Below, one piece after another: positions 9,226 through 18,001 of a DNA stretch of 64,000 nt. The stretch covers positions 1 through 64,000 of the forward strand of contig NZ_BNAH01000017.1 in the NCBI RefSeq assembly GCF_014653195.1. Direction: 5' to 3'. Source of the DNA: Thalassotalea profundi. Lineage in GTDB: Bacteria > Pseudomonadota > Gammaproteobacteria > Enterobacterales > Alteromonadaceae. Below the pieces are notes generated by a model that had not been told where the DNA came from, did not search any database, and saw only the letters and a program-made list of their open reading frames with translations. The position numbers and the translations under genes are program-made. Numbering within the stretch: the stretch's first letter is position 1; every line of letters begins with the position of its first letter.

Positions 9226-10206
9226 CTACTTAAATTGTTTTAAGAAGCGAAGATCATTTTCAAAGAATGCACGTAAGTCATTCACCCCGTAGCGCAACAT
9301 AGTTAAACGCTCAACCCCCATACCAAAAGCAAATCCAGTATAAATTTCGGGATCAATTCCGGCTGACTTCAATACATTAGGGTGAACCATGCCACAGCCT
9401 AAAACTTCAAGCCATTTACCATTTTTCCCCATAATATCAACTTCAGCTGATGGTTCAGTAAATGGGAAATATGATGGACGAAAACGTATTTCTACTTCTT
9501 CTTCAAAAAAGTGATGTAAAAAGTCATGTAAAATACCTTTTAAATGCGTAAAGCTCACATCTTTGTCTACCATTAAGCCTTCAACTTGATGAAACATGGG
9601 TGTATGTGTTTGATCATAATCATTACGATAAACTTTACCTGGCGAAATAATTCTCAATGGTGGCTGTTCTTTTTCCATCGTGCGAATTTGTACACCCGAA
9701 GTTTGTGTACGTAGCACTAACTTAGGATTAAAATAAAACGTATCATGATCTTGTCTAGCTGGATGGTGCTCAGGAATATTTAACGCATCAAAGTTATGAA
9801 AATCATCTTCTACTTCAGGCCCCTGCTTAACAGAAAAACCTAAATCACCAAAAAAACTTTCAATGCGCGCAATAGTACGAGTGACCGGATGTAAACCGCC
9901 CATTTCACTTGTGCGTCCTGGTAAGGTTACATCTATAGATTCAGCCGCTAACTGTTGTTTAATTACTTCTGCACGTAATAACTCTCCGCGCTCTGTTAAC
10001 AACTTTTGTACTTGTTGTTTCGCAATATTAATGATTTGCCCTGCTTTAGGCTTTTCTTCTTTAGGTAACTGACTTAAGCCTTTCATTTGTTCCGTAAACA
10101 AACCTTTTTTACCTAAATAATTAACGCGAACTTGATCAAGCCCAGCGGGATCGGTTGCAGCAGCTATGTCTTTTTCTGCCTGCAAAATTATATCGTCTAA
10201 ATTCAT
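9226..10206 (-). CDS. pheS: Phenylalanyl-tRNA synthetase alpha subunit
   Basis: 326 aa, the usual length. An N-terminal coiled coil (1-90) recognises tRNA-Phe. The class II catalytic core follows: HPVTRTIARIESFFGDLGF, LLRTQTSGVQIRTM-like motif 2 (VLRTQTSGVQ), YRNDYDQTHTPMFHQVEG, and motif 3 GFAFGMGVERLTMLRYGV. It adenylates Phe and charges tRNA-Phe together with PheT. I looked in the 220 bases upstream for a Phe-rich leader peptide like PheL and found none starting with ATG, so attenuation control of that kind is not supported. Confidence 0.97.
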   Translation of the reverse strand: MNLDDIILQAEKDIAAATDPAGLDQVRVNYLGKKGLFTEQMKGLSQLPKEEKPKAGQIINIAKQQVQKLLTERGELLRAEVIKQQLAAESIDVTLPGRTSEMGGLHPVTRTIARIESFFGDLGFSVKQGPEVEDDFHNFDALNIPEHHPARQDHDTFYFNPKLVLRTQTSGVQIRTMEKEQPPLRIISPGKVYRNDYDQTHTPMFHQVEGLMVDKDVSFTHLKGILHDFLHHFFEEEVEIRFRPSYFPFTEPSAEVDIMGKNGKWLEVLGCGMVHPNVLKSAGIDPEIYTGFAFGMGVERLTMLRYGVNDLRAFFENDLRFLKQFK

Positions 10207-10374
10207 GATTTCCTCTGAAGCGATCGTTTATGTCAACGCTTTGGGTAGACTTATCTATCAACAAAAATGGACACTGATTCTACACAAAAAACACAACAAA
10301 AAGTAGAGGTAAATATTGATTTTTTAATGAATTATAAATAAATTAAGTACAATAACTACTTTAAACTCCTTAAT

Positions 10375-10403
10375 AAAAAACCCGCAAAAATGCGGGCTTT
10401 TTT
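10375..10403. terminator. Terminator after purC (bidirectional form)
   Basis: Stem CCCGCA/TGCGGG (10381-10386 with 10391-10396) with an AAAA loop, flanked by six A on the left and CTTTTTT on the right. Read on the minus strand it ends purC with a T6 tail, separating it from the pheST-ihfA operon whose promoter must lie in 10207-10374. Confidence 0.85.
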
Positions 10404-10427
10404 ACACAAACTTCTCTTAATAAGAAT

Positions 10428-11537
10428 CTAATCAATTAATTGGTATTGATTTTTCAATATATCAATAATTTCAGCTTTAGGGTTATCACTTAATACAATT
10501 TTTTTGCCTGTAACTTTTTCAGCAATATCAATATAGGTTTTAGACACTTGCATTAATACTTCCGTTGGCAATACATTCTCTTGAGCTAAAGCATTACGCT
10601 CATCCATTCTGTCTTTATTTAATAAAATATCAGGATCAGGAAAATAATTAAGCAATAACTGACGGAAACCTTCTTTTGAATTTTCAACAACGTTACCTTG
10701 ACTATATTGCTCGCCATCCCAAATACGCGAAGAATCAGGGGTTCCAACTTCATCCATATAAATCAGTTTATCATTACCTGCTTTATCTTTGACATAGCCA
10801 AATTCAAATTTCGTATCAACAAATATTTGATTTAATTGGGCAAGTTCATTAGATATCACATCAAAGCCGTCTTCGAGTAGCTTTTCATAAAGCGCAATGT
10901 CTTCTTTAGATTTAAAGTTGAATTTATCAAAGTTTTCTTCAATATCTTTGCGGGTAACATTCACGTCATCAACCGCAGGAACACCTGGAATACCTTCTAA
11001 AATCCCCTTAGTGGATGGAGTTTGTAATAAGTTAGGAAGCTTACTGTCTTTTGTCAGTCCTTCTGGTAACTCAATGCCACAGAATTTTCTCTCACCTTTT
11101 TCATAAGAGCGCCACATTGACCCTGTAATGTACTGACGACAAATAGCTTCAATCATTACAGGTTGTGCTTTTTGTACAATCCAAATAAATGGATGTGGAA
11201 TATCAAGGATATGGCTTTCAGCTAAGCCTTTATCTTTAAACAATTTAAACCAGTGATTTGAAATAGCGTTCAGAGCCGCACCTTTTCCAGCTACACCACG
11301 CATACCTCCTTCACCCTGCCAGATACAATCAAATGCAGAAATACGATCACTGATCACCATAATCGCTAATGGCGTGTCGCTAGGCACATCATACCCTTTC
11401 TCTTCAATCAAACGGCGGCTATCAGTATCCGTTAACCAATAAACACTGCGCACTTTACCACTGTGTACAGGTTTATTTGTACGAATAGGAAGATCATTAT
11501 TTACTGCAAGTACTTTATCAGCAAGATTCATTTGCAT
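10428..11537 (-). CDS. purC: SAICAR synthase, long form
   Basis: 369 aa. PurC joins CAIR and aspartate with ATP in purine synthesis. Conserved stretches include SGKVRSVYWL at the N-terminus, VISDRISAFD, EAICRQYITGSMWRSYEKGE, and YMDEVGTPDSSRIW. This is the long form of about 367 residues found in Vibrio and Alteromonadales, compared with 237 in E. coli; the extra C-terminal part (from about 290) is helical. Two ATGs (11537 and 11531) are possible starts. It stands alone between rplT and pheS with its own terminator. Confidence 0.95.
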   Translation of the reverse strand: MQMNLADKVLAVNNDLPIRTNKPVHSGKVRSVYWLTDTDSRRLIEEKGYDVPSDTPLAIMVISDRISAFDCIWQGEGGMRGVAGKGAALNAISNHWFKLFKDKGLAESHILDIPHPFIWIVQKAQPVMIEAICRQYITGSMWRSYEKGERKFCGIELPEGLTKDSKLPNLLQTPSTKGILEGIPGVPAVDDVNVTRKDIEENFDKFNFKSKEDIALYEKLLEDGFDVISNELAQLNQIFVDTKFEFGYVKDKAGNDKLIYMDEVGTPDSSRIWDGEQYSQGNVVENSKEGFRQLLLNYFPDPDILLNKDRMDERNALAQENVLPTEVLMQVSKTYIDIAEKVTGKKIVLSDNPKAEIIDILKNQYQLID

Positions 11538-11648
11538 TGCTCTCTAATTATACCAATCGAACTAATTTATTAATCACTTAGCGAAAATTAAATTTAACGT
11601 TTAATTAAAACTATTTATCAAATCACTTTAACTAAAAGTTAAAACAGA

Positions 11649-11670
11649 AAAGGACGCCTAAGCGTCCTTT
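11649..11670 (-). terminator. Terminator after rplT
   Basis: A 9-bp stem AAAGGACGC/GCGTCCTTT with loop CTAA, followed on the minus strand by TTTTCTGTTTT. It ends the thrS-infC-rpmI-rplT transcript. Confidence 0.85.
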
Positions 11671-11689
11671 CCACATATAGTCATCTCGA

Positions 11690-12046
11690 TTATGCTAAAG
11701 AAGCTTGCGCTTTTTCAACTAATACAGAGAAAGCTGCTTTATCATATACTGCGATGTCAGCTAGGATCTTACGATCGATTTCAATAGAAGCCTTTTTAAG
11801 ACCATTAATGAAACGGCTGTAAGATAAACCATTTTGACGAGCTGCCGCATTTATACGAGCAATCCAAAGTTGACGGAATTGACGCTTACGTTGACGACGG
11901 TCACGGTAAGCATATTGGCCAGCTTTAGTTACAGCTTGAAAAGCAACGCGATAAACGCGACTACGAGCACCGTAGTAACCTTTAGCTTGCTTTAGAACTT
12001 TTTTATGACGTGCGCGTGCTACAACACCGCGTTTAACTCTTGCCAT
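11690..12046 (-). CDS. rplT: Ribosomal protein bL20
   Basis: 118 aa, the standard length. The basic N-terminus MARVKRGVVARARHKKVLK and the phrases GYYGARSRVYRVA and YRDRRQRKRQFRQLWI are typical of L20, an early-assembly 23S rRNA binder. It lies 15 bases after rpmI. In E. coli L20 represses rpmI-rplT translation by binding upstream mRNA; structured RNA upstream of rpmI here (see the separate entry) would fit the same control. Confidence 0.98.
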   Translation of the reverse strand: MARVKRGVVARARHKKVLKQAKGYYGARSRVYRVAFQAVTKAGQYAYRDRRQRKRQFRQLWIARINAAARQNGLSYSRFINGLKKASIEIDRKILADIAVYDKAAFSVLVEKAQASLA

Positions 12047-12061
12047 TTTATATCTCTCCTA

Positions 12062-12256
12062 TTAACCGTGACGTAAAAGTTTTTTAACTGACTTAATGTC
12101 AGCTGCGGCGATCATGCATTTAGCACGAAGATGACGCTTAACTTTAGTACGGCGCTTAGTCAAAATATGACGAAGACCAGCTTGTTTAAATTTGTAGCCC
12201 GACGCTGTCGGTTTAAAGCGCTTTGCAGCACCTTTGTTAGTTTTCATTTTAGGCAT
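12062..12256 (-). CDS. rpmI: Ribosomal protein bL35
   Basis: 64 aa. MPKMKTNKGAAKRFKPTASG at the start and HILTKRRTKVKRHLR in the middle are diagnostic for L35. Second last gene of the thrS-infC-rpmI-rplT operon. The 185-base gap to infC is unusually long for this operon and can fold into stems. Confidence 0.97.
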   Translation of the reverse strand: MPKMKTNKGAAKRFKPTASGYKFKQAGLRHILTKRRTKVKRHLRAKCMIAAADIKSVKKLLRHG

Positions 12257-12318
12257 TGAATATTACTCCACATTCACACAAAACAAAGAAGTTAAGTGTT
12301 GCCATTGAAATTTAGCAA

Positions 12319-12419
12319 TTTAGGCGAAAACCAGCTTTAAAATAAAGTGATTTTACTTTCAAGCCTAAAATTACCCGTTAAAAACAATAATGGTGAGTTA
12401 ACAACCTTAATTGTTAACT
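12319..12419 (-). promoter_or_regulatory. Structured infC-rpmI spacer, possible L20 operator
   Basis: Two inverted repeats lie in the 185-base gap. One is TTTAGGC (12319-12325) with GCCTAAA (12363-12369), a 7-bp long-range stem. The other is a 9-bp perfect hairpin, AGTTAACAA (12396-12404) with TTGTTAACT (12411-12419). In E. coli the same gap contains the pseudoknot at which L20 represses rpmI. The function here is inferred from position and folding only. Confidence 0.35.
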
Positions 12420-12441
12420 ACTTGCATATACCAATTATTGA

Positions 12442-12990
12442 TTATTTTTTTGGTGCTAAAACCATCACCATTTGACGCCCTTCCGCTCTACGAGGGAAAA
12501 ACTCAACTACTGTTAGTTCTTCTAAATCGTTTTTAACACGAGTCAAAAGATCTAAACCGAGCTCTTGGTGGGCCATTTCGCGACCACGGAAGCGTAAAGT
12601 TACTTTGACTTTATCGCCATCCTCTAAAAAGCGTTTCAAGCTACGTAATTTCACTTGATAATCGCCTTCATCTGTACCAGGGCGGAATTTAATTTCCTTC
12701 ACCTGTATTTGTTTCTGCTTTTTACGCTGTTCTTTTTGTTCTTTACTTTTTTCGTAAAGAAATTTGCCGTAATCCATAACACGGCAAACAGGAGGTTTAG
12801 CTGTTGGACTAATTTCAACAAGATCAACACCTGCGTCCTCTGCTTGGTCCATAGCTTCATCTAATGTAACTATGCCACCAGGCTCGCCGTCAAACTTAAT
12901 TAAACGAACTTCATTACCCGGAATACCTGTGATTAACTCATTTAAACGATGTGCTGGCTCTGATTGCCCGCCTTTTTGACCATTCTTAAT
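12442..12990 (-). CDS. infC: Translation initiation factor IF-3 (ATT start)
   Basis: 182 aa. IF-3 binds the 30S subunit and rejects wrong initiation codons. The body is typical: NEVRLIKFDGEPGGIVTLDEA, PPVCRVMDYGKFLYEKSKEQ, and KVKVTLRFRGREMAHQELG. The start is best placed at the ATT at 12990-12988: GGAGG ends 8 bases before it, ideal Shine-Dalgarno spacing, and the resulting product begins IKNGQKGGQ. A TTG at 13005 would run over the Shine-Dalgarno itself. An AUU start is the classic autoregulatory device of infC, letting excess IF-3 reduce its own synthesis. It lies between thrS and rpmI. Confidence 0.95.
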   Translation of the reverse strand: MKNGQKGGQSEPAHRLNELITGIPGNEVRLIKFDGEPGGIVTLDEAMDQAEDAGVDLVEISPTAKPPVCRVMDYGKFLYEKSKEQKEQRKKQKQIQVKEIKFRPGTDEGDYQVKLRSLKRFLEDGDKVKVTLRFRGREMAHQELGLDLLTRVKNDLEELTVVEFFPRRAEGRQMVMVLAPKK

Positions 12991-13044
12991 AGTCTGTTCC
13001 TCCAAAGAACTAAAATTACTAATGCCCGTTAAATTAACAAGAAC

Positions 13045-14955
13045 TTAGCTACGAGAGCTAACTTCTTCACTTAATTTAGCGATAAAGTCTTCAACCGACA
13101 TTTTACCTAAATCTTCGCCACTTCGTGTGCGAATAGAAATTTCGCCATTTTCCATTTCTTTGTCACCTACAACTAACAAATATGGAACACGCTTCAAAGT
13201 GTGCTCGCGGATTTTAAAGCCTATCTTCTCATTTCTCAAGTCTAGTTTTGCTCTAAATCCATTTTCTTTTAGTTTTTTAACAACTTTTTCACAATATTCA
13301 CCTTGTTTGTCGGTAATATTCATTACAGTTGCTTGAATTGGTGATAACCAAGTAGGAAATTTTCCTGTGTACTCTTCAATTAAAATACCGATAAAGCGTT
13401 CAAGGGAACCTAAAATGGCACGGTGAATCATTACTGGAATATAACGTTCGTTATCTTCACCTACATAAGTAGCACCTAAACGCTCCGGTAAAGCAAAATC
13501 TAGTTGTACTGTACCACATTGCCAAGCTCGACCTAAACAATCCATTAAAGTAAATTCAATTTTAGGTCCGTAAAAAGCACCTTCACCCGGTAAGTATTCA
13601 AATTTAATATTACTATCAGTTAATGCTTGGGCTAAACCTTGCTCAGCTTTATCCCACATTTCATCACTACCAATGCGATTTTCTGGACGTGTAGATAATT
13701 TAACAATAACATCTTCGAAGCCAAATGAACCGTATACGTCGTAAACCATCTCAATACATTTAGTGACTTCGGCTTGTACTTGTGATTCCATACAAAAAAT
13801 ATGAGCATCATCTTGAGTAAAACCACGAACGCGCATTAAACCATGTAAAGAACCAGATGGTTCATTTCGGTGACAACAACCAAACTCAGCTATACGCAAC
13901 GGTAAATCACGGTACGATTTTAGGCCTTGATTAAATATTTGTACGTGCCCTGGGCAGTTCATGGGTTTTATCGCATATTCACGCTTTTCAGATTCGGTAG
14001 TAAACATGCCATCTGCATACTTATCCCAGTGCCCAGACTTTTCCCACAGACTACGGTCCATCATTAATGGAGCTTTTACTTCGTCGTAATCATACTCATG
14101 TAATTTTTCACGTACGAATTTTTCTAATTCAGTATAGATAGTCCAACCGTCATTGTGCCAAAACACCATTCCCGGCGCTTCTTCTTGCCAATGAAATAAG
14201 TCTAATGTTTTACCAATTTTACGGTGATCGCGTTTTTCAGCTTCCGCTAAACGAACAATATAAGCTTTAAGTTGCTTTTTATCAGCCCATGCTGTGCCGT
14301 AAATACGTTGCAACATTTTATTGTCAGAATTGCCACGCCAATAAGCACCTGCAACCTTCATTAATTTAAAATGATGACAATGACGCATACTCGGCACATG
14401 TGGCCCACGACACATATCAATATATTCTTGATGATGATATAACGCTGGCGTGTCAGTTTTCTCGATGTTTTGATCAAGAATTTCTAACTTATAGGTTTCA
14501 CCACGTTCTGTAAATGCATCGTAAGCATCTTGCCAAGAACCTGTTTTCTTAACAACTTCATACCCTGTACGCGCTAAATCAGTCATGCGTTTTTCAAGTT
14601 TAACTAAGTCATCTTCAGTAATTGACTCATCTAAATCAACGTCATAGTAAAAGCCATTTTCAATGGTTGGACCGATAGCCATTTTTACATTAGGGTAAAG
14701 TTGCTTTATTGCATGACCTAATAAATGTGCACATGAATGACGAATTATCTCTAAACCTTCGCTGTCTTTACTAGTGATTAACTGCAACGATGAATCAGCA
14801 GTAATTAGTTCGCACGCATCGACAAGGTTTCCATTAATACGACCAGCAATAGTAGCTTTAGCTAAACCAGGGCCAATATCAAGCGCAACATCCATTACAG
14901 AAACTGCTGAGTCAAAAGAGCGTTGTGAACCGTCGGGGAGAGTAATTACAGGCAT
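13045..14955 (-). CDS. thrS: Threonyl-tRNA synthetase
   Basis: 636 aa (E. coli 642). Domains in order: TGS (1-60), the second additional editing domain with HSCAHLLGHA and later CRGPHVPS, the class II core with MNCPGHVQIF (zinc Cys), FGCCHRNEPSGSLHGLMRVR, and the C-terminal anticodon-binding domain (VMNITDKQGEY onward). It charges tRNA-Thr. First gene of the thrS-infC-rpmI-rplT operon. A small hairpin just upstream may be a translational operator (separate entry). Confidence 0.97.
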   Translation of the reverse strand: MPVITLPDGSQRSFDSAVSVMDVALDIGPGLAKATIAGRINGNLVDACELITADSSLQLITSKDSEGLEIIRHSCAHLLGHAIKQLYPNVKMAIGPTIENGFYYDVDLDESITEDDLVKLEKRMTDLARTGYEVVKKTGSWQDAYDAFTERGETYKLEILDQNIEKTDTPALYHHQEYIDMCRGPHVPSMRHCHHFKLMKVAGAYWRGNSDNKMLQRIYGTAWADKKQLKAYIVRLAEAEKRDHRKIGKTLDLFHWQEEAPGMVFWHNDGWTIYTELEKFVREKLHEYDYDEVKAPLMMDRSLWEKSGHWDKYADGMFTTESEKREYAIKPMNCPGHVQIFNQGLKSYRDLPLRIAEFGCCHRNEPSGSLHGLMRVRGFTQDDAHIFCMESQVQAEVTKCIEMVYDVYGSFGFEDVIVKLSTRPENRIGSDEMWDKAEQGLAQALTDSNIKFEYLPGEGAFYGPKIEFTLMDCLGRAWQCGTVQLDFALPERLGATYVGEDNERYIPVMIHRAILGSLERFIGILIEEYTGKFPTWLSPIQATVMNITDKQGEYCEKVVKKLKENGFRAKLDLRNEKIGFKIREHTLKRVPYLLVVGDKEMENGEISIRTRSGEDLGKMSVEDFIAKLSEEVSSRS

Positions 14956-14972
14956 GTTATTTCCTTTTCAGT

Positions 14973-14992
14973 GGCGACACACACGAAGCGCC
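14973..14992 (-). promoter_or_regulatory. Possible thrS operator hairpin
   Basis: In the thrS leader, 18 bases before the ATG, GGCG and CGCC enclose a 12-nt loop that contains CGU on the transcript, a threonine anticodon. E. coli ThrRS represses its own mRNA by binding an anticodon-arm mimic with CGU in the loop. The stem here is only 4 bp and the loop is larger than seven, so this is a tentative reading. Confidence 0.25.
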
Positions 14993-15181
14993 GCTTGAGT
15001 TTTTATAATAAATAGTAAATGAATTCTTTAGATGTATTCGATAGCCATTTCAGCTTGTAGAATAAATCGAGCTCGGCAATATAGGGGAATTTTCCATGAT
15101 TTGCAATGACTAGAAGTAATATGTTCATTTTGCTTTGCTATATTTCGACCAAAAACACTCAAAGTATCGCTATTTTTTAAT

Positions 15182-15510
15182 TTAAATCTTTTGGCTGATT
15201 GGAGAGTATAGTTGAAATGCAGTATCAACATTGGATTTGATCATCAATTGTGCTTGTTCAGGTTTTTGCCATTTAATCGTTAAAAACTCTTCAACAAATG
15301 AATCAACGTCAAGATAATCAACCGCTGTCATAAATATATCGCAGGTCATTTGTTTAAACCCCCTGCTTTGTCATGAACAATCTTTAAAAATGTACCTTGA
15401 TAATGTTTACGTAAATAATCATTTAAACTATCTACGTTACCATAGTCACTTTTTGACCATGTTCCACCATAAATCGCAGTAGTTAAAATCACGTTAGAAG
15501 TATTATACAT
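15182..15510 (-). pseudogene. Unknown small protein gene, frameshifted at a G5 run
   Basis: Two overlapping frames. The first (15510-15346, ATG start, 54 codons) reads MYNTSNVILTTAIYGGTWSK on; the second (15349-15182, 55 codons) reads MTCDIFMTAVDYLDVDSFVE on. They meet at a run of five C on the plus strand (15359-15363). One extra base there would join them into a single 109-residue protein with no stop. The junction also gives an ATGA overlap, so two coupled small genes remain possible. I recognise no family. The composition is coding-like and acidic, with no signal peptide or membrane segment. Confidence 0.45.
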
Positions 15511-15728
15511 AAGTAAATCAATTCATAATTAAGCTAAACATAAGATATAAATTTATTAGCAGTTATACATTAATTTATCACTATCAAATAAATAAATAAG
15601 CTACATTACAATCAGATTAATTAAAGAATAGACAGCAATAACATTAAAGGTTTATAACGTATTGTTGATGTATCTCTGGAAAAGTATAGTAATCATCAGC
15701 TACTGGGATAATTTCACTAGATTAGTTG

Positions 15729-15755
15729 GGAGAAACGAAAAGAAGCCGTTTCTCC
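15729..15755. terminator. Hairpin after the FAD-dehydrogenase gene
   Basis: A 9-bp perfect stem GGAGAAACG/CGTTTCTCC with a 9-nt loop, 22 bases downstream of the stop of the minus-strand gene starting at 17444. There is no clear T run on the minus strand, so termination is only probable. The rest of 15511-15728 shows no gene. Confidence 0.4.
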
Positions 15756-15776
15756 ATACAAGCTTTTCTTTCTATG

Positions 15777-17444
15777 CTATTTCAACATGGATAAAGCCAT
15801 AGCTTCAGCAACTTTAATTCCATCAATACCTGCAGATAAAATACCACCAGCATATCCTGCACCTTCCCCTGCTGGATATAACCCTTTTACATTGAGGCTT
15901 TCTAAAGAGTCTTTATCGCGAGTAATTTGAATAGGTGATGATGTTCTCGTTTCTACTGCAGTTAATGTCGCATCATTCATTGAAAAACCTTTAATTTTCT
16001 TTTCAAAGGCAGGTAATGCTTCACGAATTGCTTCAATGGCGTAGCTAGGTAAAGTTTCACTTAAATCACAATATTTTACACCCGGCTTATAAGAAGGTGT
16101 TACTTCACCGTGTTCACCACTTTTTCTACCTGCGATAAAATCACCGACTAACTGCACTGGAGCATCGTAGTTTTCTCCCCCTAATTTAAAAGCGTATTCT
16201 TCTAAACGACGTTGAAAATCAATACCTGCAAGTACATTTTTCGATTCCCTTTCAGGGTCGTCACTGCCATAAGTAAAATCACTTGGCTCAATACCAACGA
16301 CGATAGCACTGTTAGCATTACGTTCATGACGAGAGTATTGGCTCATACCATTGGTCACTAAACGCCCTTCTTCTGAGGCTGCCGCAACCACAGTTCCGCC
16401 AGGACACATACAAAAGCTGTAGACACTACGACCATTTTTACAATGGTGCACTAATTTATAATCCGCAGCTCCTAAAATAGGGTTGCCTGCATTTTGACCA
16501 AAACGCGCCTCATCAATAACTGATTGTTCATGTTCTATCCTAAAACCAACAGAAAATGGCTTTGCAACAACATGAACATTTTTTTCAACTAACATTTTAA
16601 AAGTGTCTCGCGCACTATGACCAATGGCTAATGCTACATGATTGGTATGAATCACTTCCCCCGTAGCAAGCGTTAAACCCGTTACTTGCTGAGTGCTCGT
16701 TCCTTCAACATTACTTTCAACATCAACACCTTCCATATGAATATCAGTAACGCGTTGTTCAAAGCGAATTTCACCGCCAAGCTCGATAATTTTTGCACGC
16801 ATTTTTTCAATCATTGTCACCAACTTAAAGGTGCCTATATGAGGTTTACTTACATATAAAATTTCGCTCGGCGCGCCGGCGTCTACGAACTCATGTAACA
16901 CCTTACGACCATAATGTTTTGGATCTTTTACTTGGCTATAAAGCTTACCGTCTGAAAATGTGCCTGCGCCACCCTCGCCAAATTGCACATTTGACTCGGT
17001 ATTTAGTATTTTTTTACGCCAAAAATTAAAAGTATCTTTAGTACGTTCTCGTACTTCTTTACCACGTTCTAAAATAATGGGTTTAAAGCCCATTTGTGCT
17101 AATACTAAACCTACAAATAATCCACACGGCCCAAAACCTATCACAACTGGACGTTGCTTTATGTCTTCGGGGGCTTGCCCTACAAATTTATAAGTCATAT
17201 CAGGGCTAACTTTTACTTGATTATCGCTTTCAAAACGTTCAAGTAATTCATCATTGATTGTTGTATTAACATCGAGGGTGTACATTAAGATAATTTTATT
17301 TTTCTGGCGAGCATCATAACCCCGTTTAAATACAGTGAAATCAACTAATTGCTCTGCTTGGATCTCCAGTTTATCTAAAATAGCTTGTAGTAATTGTTCA
17401 GGTTGATGATCAAGCGCTAATTTGATATTTGTTAAACGCAACAT
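15777..17444 (-). CDS. FAD-dependent dehydrogenase (COG2509 type)
   Basis: 555 aa. The first 90 residues form a small domain typical of the family (KLALDHQPEQLLQAILDKL-like start). A Rossmann motif for FAD follows at about 98 (PVVIGFGPCGLFVGLVLA), and later LERGKE..R, FGEGGAGTFSDGKL, and a C-terminal GLYPAGEGAGYAGGILSAG. These proteins are widely conserved but their substrate is unknown; they belong to the HI0933-like two-dinucleotide-binding flavoproteins. Single gene on the minus strand, divergent from fdxA, 160 bases away. Confidence 0.85.
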   Translation of the reverse strand: MLRLTNIKLALDHQPEQLLQAILDKLEIQAEQLVDFTVFKRGYDARQKNKIILMYTLDVNTTINDELLERFESDNQVKVSPDMTYKFVGQAPEDIKQRPVVIGFGPCGLFVGLVLAQMGFKPIILERGKEVRERTKDTFNFWRKKILNTESNVQFGEGGAGTFSDGKLYSQVKDPKHYGRKVLHEFVDAGAPSEILYVSKPHIGTFKLVTMIEKMRAKIIELGGEIRFEQRVTDIHMEGVDVESNVEGTSTQQVTGLTLATGEVIHTNHVALAIGHSARDTFKMLVEKNVHVVAKPFSVGFRIEHEQSVIDEARFGQNAGNPILGAADYKLVHHCKNGRSVYSFCMCPGGTVVAAASEEGRLVTNGMSQYSRHERNANSAIVVGIEPSDFTYGSDDPERESKNVLAGIDFQRRLEEYAFKLGGENYDAPVQLVGDFIAGRKSGEHGEVTPSYKPGVKYCDLSETLPSYAIEAIREALPAFEKKIKGFSMNDATLTAVETRTSSPIQITRDKDSLESLNVKGLYPAGEGAGYAGGILSAGIDGIKVAEAMALSMLK

Positions 17445-17606
17445 ATGATGGAATTCCAGAAATTCAAAGTGATGAAAAGTAAAAGTGGCGATATTTTACC
17501 TGAACACTCGCCGATGATAAATCAAGAGTTTGAAATTGTTTCACTCCAAGGTATGATCGCTTCGATTTTCTTTGCTTCGTTATTTTTAGTTTTAAAAGAG
17601 TAGAAT

Positions 17607-17933
17607 ATGGCCTTTGTGGTTACCGACAATTGCATTAAATGCAAATATACTGATTGTGTGGCGGTATGTCCTGCTGACGCATTCTATGAAGGGCCTAATT
17701 TTCTTGCTATTAGCCCTGACGACTGCATTGACTGTGATTTATGCCCAGTTGAATGCCCCGCTGATGCTATATATCAAGAGGATAATGTCCCCGAAGATCA
17801 AAAAGTATTTATTGAATTAAATGCAGAATTAGCGAAAGTGTGGCCAAGAATAACAGAAGTTAAAACGCCTCCAGCTGATGCTAATAAGTGGGATGGAGTA
17901 CCTAATAAAATTAAGCACCTCCTTATTGATTAA
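17607..17933 (+). CDS. fdxA: 7Fe ferredoxin FdxA
   Basis: 108 aa. The Cys pattern C9, C12, C17, C21-Pro, then C40, C43, C46-Pro, C50-Pro fits a ferredoxin with one [3Fe-4S] and one [4Fe-4S] cluster (FdxA type, Azotobacter ferredoxin I group). MAFVVTDNCIKCKYTDCV is diagnostic. It is a soluble electron carrier; its partners are not shown by the sequence. The C-terminal half (FIELNAELAKVWPRIT) is the conserved tail of this family. Confidence 0.95.
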   Translation: MAFVVTDNCIKCKYTDCVAVCPADAFYEGPNFLAISPDDCIDCDLCPVECPADAIYQEDNVPEDQKVFIELNAELAKVWPRITEVKTPPADANKWDGVPNKIKHLLID

Positions 17934-17949
17934 TTTGAGTTGATTGACT

Positions 17950-17991
17950 CAGTTAATGAACATAAATTGATTAACTTATACTCATTAACTG
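17950..17991. terminator. Weak inverted repeat between fdxA and dcd
   Basis: A 10-bp perfect repeat CAGTTAATGA/TCATTAACTG separated by 22 bases in the 68-base gap between the convergent fdxA and dcd genes. Low GC and a long loop make it a poor terminator, but nothing better is present. Confidence 0.35.
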
Positions 17992-18001
17992 TGATATTTA
18001 A

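Noticed and set aside
10207..10374. PheL-like leader peptide and attenuator of pheST
   Set aside because: No ATG-started Phe-rich frame is present, and the nearby GC hairpin is better explained as the purC terminator.
15028..15231. 67-codon minus-strand frame
   Set aside because: It overlaps the 3' end of the split small gene in another frame and shows no family feature or ribosome site.
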